Shown piece by piece: positions 31,983 through 39,323 of a DNA stretch of 44,307 nt. Each line of letters opens with the position of its first letter. The first letter of the stretch is position 1. The notes below the pieces were generated by a model. It saw nothing but the letters and a program-made list of their open reading frames with translations. It did not search any database and was not told the DNA's origin. The position numbers and the translations under genes were made by a program. The stretch lies in NCBI GenBank assembly GCA_002706985.1, contig PAKP01000023.1, positions 1 to 44,307 on the forward strand, given 5' to 3'. The DNA is from Sneathiella sp. GTDB lineage: Bacteria; Pseudomonadota; Alphaproteobacteria; Sneathiellales; Sneathiellaceae.

Positions 31983-33172
31983 CTCACAGCCTCCAGAATT
32001 TGTACCATCGCCGCGTTATAATTTCCAAGCTCGCAGCTTGTCGCGCCGAGCCGGGCCTCTTTCACCTGGCGTTTGCCTGCATCGCCGCGAAGCTGTTCCA
32101 CCGCCTCATACATATTGTAAAGCGGGGTGACATAGGCCGGATGACCGCGCGACAGCAGGCCGCCGGAGGTCGAAATCGGGATACGCCCGCCAAGTGTTGT
32201 TTCCCCGTCCACTGCCGCCCGGGCGCCCTTGCCGCGAGGGGCCAGGCCCATGGCCTCGCTGGCCAGTACCTCGACAATGGTGCAGGGGGCATAAATCTCG
32301 GCAAAGTCGAGATCCTGCGCGGAGATTCCGGCGTTCTCATAGGCGCTCTTGCTGGCGCGTTGCAGGGAGTTGAAGGCAATCATGTCGTTGGGGATTTCGC
32401 TGATCTGATGCACGCCCTCATGATAGAAACCACGCCCCTTTACCAGCACATAGGGTTTGCCCGAGGCCTTCGCCATATCTTCCGAGCAGAGCAGAATGCA
32501 GACAGCGCCATCGCCGCGCGGCGGCACTTCATACAGGCCGAGCGGTTCGACGATTTCACGCTGCGCCATCACGTCGTCTAGCGTGATTGTCTTCTGGTAC
32601 TGGGCAATCGGGTTCAGGGAGGCATGATAGCGGTCCTTGACGGCAACGCTAGCCAATTCCCGCCGCGACGATCCGTATTCATGAATATACCGGTTGGCAT
32701 CCATCGCATACCATGCGATAGGCGTCAGGCCAAAGGGCGTGTGAAAATCAACGTCGCCGGTGGCGCGCATACTGCTGTTCATATGCTCGGCGGACGGCGT
32801 CCGGCTCTCGAAATTGGCGCCGAGGGCAAGGGCGGCCCGGGCCCGCCCGCTCTCGATATCCCGGATCGCCTGCTCCAGGGCGATGCCGCCGGTCATGCCG
32901 TTGCCGAGAACCTCCATGACCGAGGCCGTGCAGGGCATGCGCAGATAGTTGGCCATAAAGGTCGCGAAATATTTCTGCTGGGTGTAGGGGCGGCACTGCG
33001 CAAGGACTAGGCTGTCCACTTCCTCTTTTGGCAAACCGCCGTCCTGCATCGCCTCGATCACCAGCTTCGCCAGCAATTCATGTTCCAGCGTATGTATGTC
33101 CGCGGAAGGATCGCTCTGGTATTTCCCGACGGGCGTCGCGGCCATACCGAGAATAGCTACATTCTGTTTCAT
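31979..33172 (-). CDS. Thiolase-like protein lacking the nucleophilic Cys (Ltp2-type aldolase candidate)
   Basis: 397 residues from ATG 33172, chosen because GGGAAG lies just before it; an in-frame ATG at 33217 has no ribosome site. The fold is that of SCP2-type thiolases, but compared with the intact gene at 7133 the active site is changed. NNCSTGSSAL becomes GNGMTGGIAL, with Gly92 at the Cys position; HDCF becomes YAPC (Tyr294); GHPLGATG becomes GHPAYVTP (His344 kept, Tyr347 new). A Claisen thiolase cannot work without the Cys. Ltp2-type retro-aldolases lost the Cys and use tyrosines with a DUF35 partner, and a DUF35 gene follows here. I infer a retro-aldol C-C cleavage of a CoA ester with a branched or tertiary alcohol. 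Confidence 0.85.
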   Translation of the reverse strand: MKQNVAILGMAATPVGKYQSDPSADIHTLEHELLAKLVIEAMQDGGLPKEEVDSLVLAQCRPYTQQKYFATFMANYLRMPCTASVMEVLGNGMTGGIALEQAIRDIESGRARAALALGANFESRTPSAEHMNSSMRATGDVDFHTPFGLTPIAWYAMDANRYIHEYGSSRRELASVAVKDRYHASLNPIAQYQKTITLDDVMAQREIVEPLGLYEVPPRGDGAVCILLCSEDMAKASGKPYVLVKGRGFYHEGVHQISEIPNDMIAFNSLQRASKSAYENAGISAQDLDFAEIYAPCTIVEVLASEAMGLAPRGKGARAAVDGETTLGGRIPISTSGGLLSRGHPAYVTPLYNMYEAVEQLRGDAGKRQVKEARLGATSCELGNYNAAMVQILEAVR

Positions 33173-33229
33173 TTCTTCCCTTGCTCTCCCCTGATTCAAT
33201 CGGTCCGGAGATATCATTTTTATTGTGAA

Positions 33230-33243
33230 TGAATGATGGTTCA
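33230..33243. promoter_or_regulatory. Operator copy 1 (TGAATGATGGTTCA) at the thiolase-like/DUF35 promoter
   Basis: This near-palindrome differs at one base from the copy at 34164-34177. It overlaps the predicted -10 of the minus-strand promoter (-35 TTGACA at 33261-33256, 17-base spacer, -10 CATCAT at 33238-33233). The TetR gene at 33417 is close by and is the natural candidate to bind it. Confidence 0.6.
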
Positions 33244-33261
33244 GTTTATTGCTGGTGTCAA
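33233..33261 (-). promoter_or_regulatory. Predicted promoter of the thiolase-like/DUF35 operon
   Basis: Reading the minus strand, TTGACA and CATCAT are 17 bases apart. The -35 matches consensus fully; the -10 is weak, in keeping with a regulated promoter. The operator copy covers the -10. Confidence 0.5.
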
Positions 33262-33416
33262 TAGCTGTTCGATGCTATGCTTGGATCAACAAGAAAACAA
33301 CAAGGCGGAATGCCAGATCGGATGGTAGGCCCACGGGTGCCCGGCATCGCCAGTCCGGAAACAACGCGAGAGGCGGCAAACCTTTCAAGAGCAACGTCCA
33401 GAGGAGGGAGGGGTGA

Positions 33417-34094
33417 ATGAGTAATCTCTCATCCGTTAATCGGAGAACCCTTAAAGCGGGAAATGATATGCTGTCCGACCGGCGGCAAAAATTCGTTGCT
33501 GCGGCCACGGAACTGTTCTCGAACAACGGATTTCACGAGACGACCGTCAAGCAGATTGCGGAGAAGGCGGGCGCGAGCCCGGGTCTTGTTTACAACTACG
33601 TCCGGGATAAGGAGGAGTTGCTGCTGCTCGCGATTACGGGGGTTCTGGAAAGCTATAAAGAAGAGGTTCCAAAGGCGGTTAGCCGCCATGATGACCCGAT
33701 ACTTAGGTTTTCTGCCGCCCTGTCGGCCTATGTAAGGGTGGTCGCGGACAAGCCGAAGGCAACGCTTCTGGCATATCGTTATACCGCCATCCTGCCGCCG
33801 CCGATGCGCGAGCGGATCAAGGATCTGGAGGTCGAGACCAACCAGATAATTTCCGATTGTATTACCGCCTGTATCGCGGTGGGTTATTTTAAGGAGACGA
33901 ATGTCGATGTCCTGTCCTATCGCGCTGTTCTTCTTGCCCATGGCTGGGCGCTCAAAAGCTGGCGGTTGAGCCGGTTGCACGGGGTAGAGGAGTATATGAA
34001 TGGCACGCTGGATCTGTTTCTGGCGGCGCTTCTGACATCGAACGGCCAGCGGCATTATAAAGACCTCTGTGAGGAGGGGGCGACGCTCCGCTGA
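33417..34094 (+). CDS. TetR/AcrR-family transcriptional regulator
   Basis: 225 residues. The helix-turn-helix is FVAAATELFSNNGFHETTVK followed by QIAEKAGASPGLVYNYVRDK, about residues 26-65. The C-terminal helical domain is of the kind that binds hydrophobic or CoA ligands. The start ATG 33417 has a strong GGAGGGAGGGG ribosome site. It lies between two oppositely directed units whose promoters carry the same near-palindrome, so it is the probable repressor of both and of a third unit at 41751. Ligand and direction of control are inferred. Confidence 0.92.
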   Translation: MSNLSSVNRRTLKAGNDMLSDRRQKFVAAATELFSNNGFHETTVKQIAEKAGASPGLVYNYVRDKEELLLLAITGVLESYKEEVPKAVSRHDDPILRFSAALSAYVRVVADKPKATLLAYRYTAILPPPMRERIKDLEVETNQIISDCITACIAVGYFKETNVDVLSYRAVLLAHGWALKSWRLSRLHGVEEYMNGTLDLFLAALLTSNGQRHYKDLCEEGATLR

Positions 34095-34145
34095 AATGGT
34101 TGTTGGTATATCTGTGGCAGCGGGCACATTTTGACGACAAGATAC

Positions 34146-34174
34146 TTGACATAAAATCTAAAATGAATGATTGT
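34146..34174 (+). promoter_or_regulatory. Predicted promoter of the 34306-41613 operon
   Basis: TTGACA (34146-34151) is followed after 17 bases by GATTGT (34169-34174). The geometry is the same as at the thiolase-like promoter: perfect -35, weak -10, operator overlapping the -10 and starting 12 bases after the -35 hexamer. Confidence 0.5.
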
Positions 34175-34177
34175 TCA
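34164..34177. promoter_or_regulatory. Operator copy 2 (TGAATGATTGTTCA)
   Basis: It lies within a 20-base inverted repeat at 34161-34180, AAATGAA and TTCATTT around TGATTG. It overlaps the -10 of the operon promoter and lies 70 bases after the end of the TetR gene. Confidence 0.65.
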
Positions 34178-34305
34178 TTTAATTTTTAAGGAATCGCATG
34201 TCGAGTAATTCATCGTGAACTTGACAGGATGCCCTGATCCGATATGCCGGAAAGGGTCTCGTTTATGCGTGAGAACAAGAAAAAGCAACAAGGGAAAATG
34301 CACCA

Positions 34306-36480
34306 ATGCATAAGACGGAAAAACGGTCGGTTTACGACTATGACGATCTGCGCCGCCTGATCGCCCCGGAGGTTGTCGCTGTCGTCGGCGCGTCCTCGAC
34401 ACCGGGCTCTTTCGGAGAGCGGACCCTGTCAAACATGCGCGGGTTTTCCGGCAAGGTATTCGGGGTCAATCCGAAATATACAGAGGCGGCCGGTTTCCGT
34501 TGCTTTCCCTCCATATCCGAGCTTCCTACGACGCCGGACTGCGTGATTATCGCCCTGGCGGCACCTTTCGTTGAGGATGTCATACGCGAATGCGCAAAAT
34601 GTAATGTCGGCGGTGTCATTGTCTTTGCCTCCGGTTTTGCGGAAACCGGCACGGAAGAGAACAAGGCGGCGCAACAGCGTATCATCGACCTCGGGCGTGA
34701 GACCGGCGTGCGGATTGTCGGACCGAACTGCGTCGGCTTGGTAAACACCACGCTCGGCGCGGGGCTTAACTTCATGCCCAACTTCTATAAAACAAAGCTG
34801 ATCGACGGTCCGGTATCCGTCATCTCCCAGAGTGGCGGTCTTGGCTATACGCTGTTTCAGGGGATGGAAAGGGGTATCGGCATCAGCAAATATCTCGCCT
34901 CAGGAAATTCCTGCGATGTCGATGTCTGCGATTATATTTCCTTCCTTGCCGATGATCCGGGCACCAAGGTGATTGTCTGCCTGCTGGAAGGCGTGAAGGA
35001 CGGGGACCGCTTTGTCGAGGCGGCGCAGAAAGCCTATGATCGCGGCAAGCCGCTGCTGGTCTATAAGATGGGCGTCGGTGAACTCAGCAGTAAAACGGCG
35101 ATGTCGCATACGGGCACGATGGTTGGCTCCCGCGAGGCGTTCGATGCCGCCATAGCCCGGACAGGCGCCATTGCGATTAACCGGCTTGACGGCCTGCTGG
35201 AAGCAGCGAACTTTTTTGCTCGCGCCGGTGTGCCGCGTTCGGGCAAGGGGGTCGGTGTTCTGGCGACCTCTGGCGGGGCGGCCGTCGTAACGGCGGACAA
35301 GGCCGAGGAACATGGGGTCGTACTCCCGCCGCTCGCCCAGAAAACCGCGGAGAAGCTGGGCGAGATCGTTCCGGGTTTCGGTTCCGTTGCCAATCCGTCG
35401 GACCTGACGGCGGAAGTTCTAAAGACCAAAGAGAGCTTTGTTGGCTGCTTTGATGCCTTCGCCGAAGACCCGTCATTTGATGCGATCATTGTGCCGCTCG
35501 TTTTCGCAAGTCCCGAAAGTTCCGGCGCCAGAACCCCGCTCATGTGCGAGATGGCGCGCAAGACGGGTCTGCCGATTGTCGGGATATGGATGAATGACTG
35601 GCTGGAAGGGCCGGGCAGTGAGGTGCTGGATGCGGATACGCGCGCCTGTATCTTCCGCTCCTCCGACCGGTGTTTCGAGACGATCGCCCTGTGGCAGGAA
35701 TGGCATCGCCGCCGGAACCTGCCCAAGGATAAGAAGGCGGGCGCACGCCTCAGCCCGGAAGGCGCGGCCGACAAGGCGCGGCAGATATTTGACTCCATGG
35801 CACCGGGCGCGAAGAGCCTGGATGAAACCAAGGCAAAGCAGCTGCTCGCGGAATATGGCATTGCCCCACTGAAAGAAGCGTTCGCTGCCACCGCAGAGGA
35901 TGCGGTGCGCGAAGCCGGAAAGATCGGTTATCCGGTGGCCATGAAAATTGTCTCGCCGGATATCCTTCACAAGACCGAAGTCGGGGGTGTAAAACTGGGG
36001 ATACCGGATGAGGCCTCGCTGCGCGCAGCGGTCGAGGAGATGTTCAAGTCCGTGTCCGCCAAGCTGCCGCAAACCAAAATCGACGGCGTGGTCGTTCAGG
36101 AAATGGCGCCGAACGGTGTTGAGCTGGTCGTCGGCGCGACAATTGATGCGCAGTTCGGGCCGCTGATCGCAGTCGGGCTCGGCGGTGTGATGGTCGAGCT
36201 GTTGAAGGATACGGCGGTTCGCCTTGCGCCCCTGACGCCCGCTGATGTCAGCGAGATGCTGGAGGGATTGAAATGCTATCCGCTGCTGACGGGCTTTCGT
36301 GGCAGTGAGCCGGTCGATCTTGCTGCGCTGATCGACCTGATCGTTCGCTTCTCAGAATTTGTCTCGGACATGCCGGACCGGATTGCGGAAGTGGATGTCA
36401 ATCCGGTGATCGTGACGCCGGACCGGGCGGTTTGTGTCGATGCGCTGATTGCCGTTAATAACAAGAAACAGGAGGGGTAA
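34306..36480 (+). CDS. ADP-forming acyl-CoA synthetase (acetate-CoA ligase family, fused subunits)
   Basis: 724 residues. Order of domains: CoA-binding Rossmann domain (about 15-145, VVAVVGASSTPGSFGER), succinyl-CoA-ligase-like domains (about 160-450) with the phospho-His candidate His268 in AMSHTGTMVGS, and a C-terminal ATP-grasp domain (about 500-715) with YPVAMKIVSPDILHKTEVGG. It makes an acyl-CoA from acid, CoA and ATP giving ADP and phosphate, or runs backwards to conserve ATP. Unlike the two AMP-forming ligases here it uses a phosphohistidine route. AAGGGA lies 10 bases before the ATG. As first gene of the operon it probably activates the acid, or releases an acid product. Acyl specificity is unknown. 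Confidence 0.9.
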   Translation: MHKTEKRSVYDYDDLRRLIAPEVVAVVGASSTPGSFGERTLSNMRGFSGKVFGVNPKYTEAAGFRCFPSISELPTTPDCVIIALAAPFVEDVIRECAKCNVGGVIVFASGFAETGTEENKAAQQRIIDLGRETGVRIVGPNCVGLVNTTLGAGLNFMPNFYKTKLIDGPVSVISQSGGLGYTLFQGMERGIGISKYLASGNSCDVDVCDYISFLADDPGTKVIVCLLEGVKDGDRFVEAAQKAYDRGKPLLVYKMGVGELSSKTAMSHTGTMVGSREAFDAAIARTGAIAINRLDGLLEAANFFARAGVPRSGKGVGVLATSGGAAVVTADKAEEHGVVLPPLAQKTAEKLGEIVPGFGSVANPSDLTAEVLKTKESFVGCFDAFAEDPSFDAIIVPLVFASPESSGARTPLMCEMARKTGLPIVGIWMNDWLEGPGSEVLDADTRACIFRSSDRCFETIALWQEWHRRRNLPKDKKAGARLSPEGAADKARQIFDSMAPGAKSLDETKAKQLLAEYGIAPLKEAFAATAEDAVREAGKIGYPVAMKIVSPDILHKTEVGGVKLGIPDEASLRAAVEEMFKSVSAKLPQTKIDGVVVQEMAPNGVELVVGATIDAQFGPLIAVGLGGVMVELLKDTAVRLAPLTPADVSEMLEGLKCYPLLTGFRGSEPVDLAALIDLIVRFSEFVSDMPDRIAEVDVNPVIVTPDRAVCVDALIAVNNKKQEG

Positions 36481-36951
36481 ATGGGTAAGGCTATTGAAGA
36501 ATTTAATGTTGGCGATGTGGCGCTGAGCCCGGGCCGGACCGTCACCGAGACCGATGTCGTCATGTTCTCCGGCCTCTCTGGCGATACGAATCCGGCCCAT
36601 ACGGATGCGGTGCATTCCTCGAAAAGCCCCTTCGGCGAGCGGATCGCCCACGGCGCGCTCGTCCTCTCTATCGCTACGGGACTGAGCGCCCGGATTGGCG
36701 ATCTTGACGGGACGGCGCTGGCGGCCCTCGGCATTGATGAGTGGCGGTTTCATGCGCCGGTGAAGTTCGGCGACACCGTCTATCTTCGCAGCACCGTGTT
36801 GGAGGCGCGCCCTACATCGAAGCCTGATCGCGGCGTTCTGCGCCGGAAAATGGAGATACTCAACCAGGATGGTACGGTCGTCCAGAGCGGCATCCATAGT
36901 ACCATGGTCATGACACTGGCTGCCAAAAAAGCCAGCCAATCGGAGAAATAA
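36481..36951 (+). CDS. MaoC-family (R)-enoyl-CoA hydratase
   Basis: 156 residues, one hot-dog domain. The dyad is Asp35 and His40 in SGDTNPAHTD, then SPFGERIAHGALVLS. It should hydrate an enoyl-CoA or dehydrate the (R)-3-hydroxy form. The ATG follows the preceding stop with no gap, with AGGAGGGG inside the end of the upstream gene, so the two are co-translated. It probably acts after the dehydrogenase that follows it. Confidence 0.9.
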   Translation: MGKAIEEFNVGDVALSPGRTVTETDVVMFSGLSGDTNPAHTDAVHSSKSPFGERIAHGALVLSIATGLSARIGDLDGTALAALGIDEWRFHAPVKFGDTVYLRSTVLEARPTSKPDRGVLRRKMEILNQDGTVVQSGIHSTMVMTLAAKKASQSEK

Positions 36952-36953
36952 TA

Positions 36954-38108
36954 ATGATGCAGACGACTAATTTCTTCGGCCTGTCCGAAGAGCAAATGAT
37001 GATCCGTGAAAACGTTCTTGAACTGCTGGAACGGGTCATGCCGCGGGAAAAGATCAAGGAGCTGGACAAGGCCGGTGAATTCCCCTTCGAGGCCTATCAG
37101 GCACTCGCCGATGCGGGCTGGATGGGGCTTGCCTATCCGGAAGAATTCGGCGGTGCAGGCGGCAGCAACAAGGACCTCGCCGTCCTGATCGAGGCAATGG
37201 CCTATCATTACGGCGGTATCGCCACGGCCTATAATACGACCATTGTCTATGCGGGCATGCATATCTGCCGTCACGCGTCGAAGGAAGTCCGCGAAGAGCT
37301 GATGCCGAAGATCATCGACGGGTCGGCGAAACTTGCTCTCGGTCTGACGGAGCCGGGTGCGGGATCTGATGCCGCCTCGATCCAGACGAAGGCGGTTCGC
37401 GATGGGGACGAATTCGTCATCAACGGACAGAAACTCTACACGACCTGCGCCCATGTGGCGGATTACCTGATCGTGGTGACCAAGACGCGCCCGGGATCGG
37501 GTCATAAGGGCATGACGATCTTCCTGGTCGATGCGAAACAGCCGGGCGTCACCATTCGGCCGCTCGATATGCTGGGCCGTCACACGACGCATGCCAATGA
37601 AGTGTTCCTCGACAATGTCCGGACACCGGCAAGCTGGATGATCGGCGAGGAGAATGAAGGCTGGAAAAACCTGATGGACTGCCTGAACGTTGAGCGGATG
37701 TGTATCGCCGCCGTCGGCGCCGGGAACACGTTTAAAATCCTCGACTATACACTGGATTATGCGAAGCAGCGCGAACAGTTCGGCCGCTCCATCGGCAAGT
37801 TCCAGGTCATCCAGCATAAATTCGCCGATATGCGCATGAAGGCGGAGACCAACCGTCTATTCCTCTACCGGGTGGCGGATCTGCTCGACAATGGCCAGAA
37901 TGCGGTTATGGAAACCTCCATGGCGAAGGTTGTCGCGACCGAAAATAATTTCGAGGTTGCGAATATGGGGCTGCAGATATTTGGCGGCGCTGGCTACACC
38001 ACGGCCTATGATATTGAAATGATGCTGCGGGATGCCCGCATCGGCCCAATCGGCGCCGGTACAAGCGAGATCCAGCGCAATATCATCGCCAAGCTGATGG
38101 AGTTGTAA
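36954..38108 (+). CDS. Acyl-CoA dehydrogenase (isovaleryl-CoA dehydrogenase-like active site)
   Basis: 384 residues. Signatures: LGLTEPGAGSDAAS, NGQKLYTTCA, KQREQFGRSIGKFQ, QIFGGAGYTTAYDIE and GAGTSEIQRNIIA. The MCAD-type Glu in the last motif is absent; Glu247 in LNVERMCIAAVG is at the isovaleryl-CoA dehydrogenase position. It oxidises an acyl-CoA to the 2-enoyl-CoA with ETF as acceptor, possibly on a branched chain. The start is ATG 36954, or 36957 directly after. It lies 3 bases after the MaoC stop. Compared with the paralogue at 11147 the overall plan is the same but the motifs differ. Confidence 0.93.
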   Translation: MMQTTNFFGLSEEQMMIRENVLELLERVMPREKIKELDKAGEFPFEAYQALADAGWMGLAYPEEFGGAGGSNKDLAVLIEAMAYHYGGIATAYNTTIVYAGMHICRHASKEVREELMPKIIDGSAKLALGLTEPGAGSDAASIQTKAVRDGDEFVINGQKLYTTCAHVADYLIVVTKTRPGSGHKGMTIFLVDAKQPGVTIRPLDMLGRHTTHANEVFLDNVRTPASWMIGEENEGWKNLMDCLNVERMCIAAVGAGNTFKILDYTLDYAKQREQFGRSIGKFQVIQHKFADMRMKAETNRLFLYRVADLLDNGQNAVMETSMAKVVATENNFEVANMGLQIFGGAGYTTAYDIEMMLRDARIGPIGAGTSEIQRNIIAKLMEL

Positions 38109-38158
38109 TCTCCTCGGCTTACCTTGAACATCACGTCGGGAAAAAGAAGGAAATAAAA

Positions 38159-39301
38159 ATGGGACCGTTGGCAGGTGTGAAGATTATTGAGCTCGGGGGC
38201 GTTGGTCCCGGTCCTTTCTGTGCCATGCTGCTCTCCGACATGGGGGCGGAAGTTCTCCGCGTGGATCGTACGACACCAAGCGGGCTGGGCGTGAAAAAGG
38301 AAGTCCGCTTCGATACGACACGCCGCGGCCGCCGGTCCGTTGCCGTCGATATGAAAAGCGAGGGCGGCCAGAACGTCGTCCGGGAGCTGATCTCCCAGGC
38401 GGACGGTCTGATCGAGGGGTTCCGTCCAGGCGTCATGGAACGTCTCGGCTTCGGTCCGGATGAATGCCTGGCCGACAACCCGAAGCTGGTCTATGGCCGG
38501 ATGACGGGGTGGGGGCAGGACGGCCCGCTTGCCAATCATGTCGGCCATGACATCAACTATCTTGCTATCAGCGGGGCGCTTGGCATGATTGGGCGGCAGG
38601 GCCAGGCGCCATCGATCCCCCTCAATCTCGTGGCCGATCTTGGCGGCGGCGGTATGTATCTCGCTCTTGGCATGCTCGCCGCATTGTTCGAGGCGAAAAG
38701 CAGCGGCAAGGGGCAGGTAGTAGATGCCGCCATTCTCGACGGTGTGGCTTCCTTGCTGACAACCTTTTACGGATACACGAGCGGCGGTCTCTGGAACGAG
38801 GATCGGGAGCGCAACCTGATTGACGGCGGCGCTCCTTGGTATAATGTGTATGAGACCAGCGATGGGAAATTCGTGTCGGTCGGTGCGGTGGAAGCGAAAT
38901 TCTACCAGCAACTTCTGAAAGCTATGGGACTGGAGAATACGGATTTGCCTGAGCAGTTTGATCGCGATAAATGGCCGGAAATGAAGAAAATATTCGCGGA
39001 TGTCTTCAAGAAGAAAACCCGGGATGAATGGGACGCGGCCATGGCCGGATATGACGCCTGTTACGCCCCGGTCCTGACATTGAAGGAAGCCAGCCGGCAT
39101 CCGCAATATACCGAACGGCAGGCCTTTACGGAAATTGACGGCGCCACCCATCCGGCGCCCGCGCCACGGTTCAGCCGGACAGTCTCGGAAATTCAGGGTC
39201 CTCCCCACGCGGACGGAGCCGATACGGACGCCGCCTTGACGGATTGGGGCTTTTCCGGCGAGAAACTGGCGGAGCTGCGCAAATCCGGCGCCATAGCGTG
39301 A
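38159..39301 (+). CDS. CaiB/BaiF family protein, alpha-methylacyl-CoA racemase-like (second copy)
   Basis: 380 residues. His130 in VGHDINY, Asp160 in VADLGGGGMY and Glu in NVYETSDGKF keep the racemase pattern and the same 30-residue His-Asp spacing as the gene at 20172. Both share long stretches such as [16 protein letters not shown] call it a 2-methylacyl-CoA epimerase rather than a transferase. AAGAAGGAAAT lies upstream of the ATG. Two such genes in separate, separately regulated operons suggest two branched substrates, or two methyl branches on one molecule. Confidence 0.88.
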   Translation: MGPLAGVKIIELGGVGPGPFCAMLLSDMGAEVLRVDRTTPSGLGVKKEVRFDTTRRGRRSVAVDMKSEGGQNVVRELISQADGLIEGFRPGVMERLGFGPDECLADNPKLVYGRMTGWGQDGPLANHVGHDINYLAISGALGMIGRQGQAPSIPLNLVADLGGGGMYLALGMLAALFEAKSSGKGQVVDAAILDGVASLLTTFYGYTSGGLWNEDRERNLIDGGAPWYNVYETSDGKFVSVGAVEAKFYQQLLKAMGLENTDLPEQFDRDKWPEMKKIFADVFKKKTRDEWDAAMAGYDACYAPVLTLKEASRHPQYTERQAFTEIDGATHPAPAPRFSRTVSEIQGPPHADGADTDAALTDWGFSGEKLAELRKSGAIA

Positions 39302-39323
39302 ACGGCGCGGGGGAGCCCGGTTA

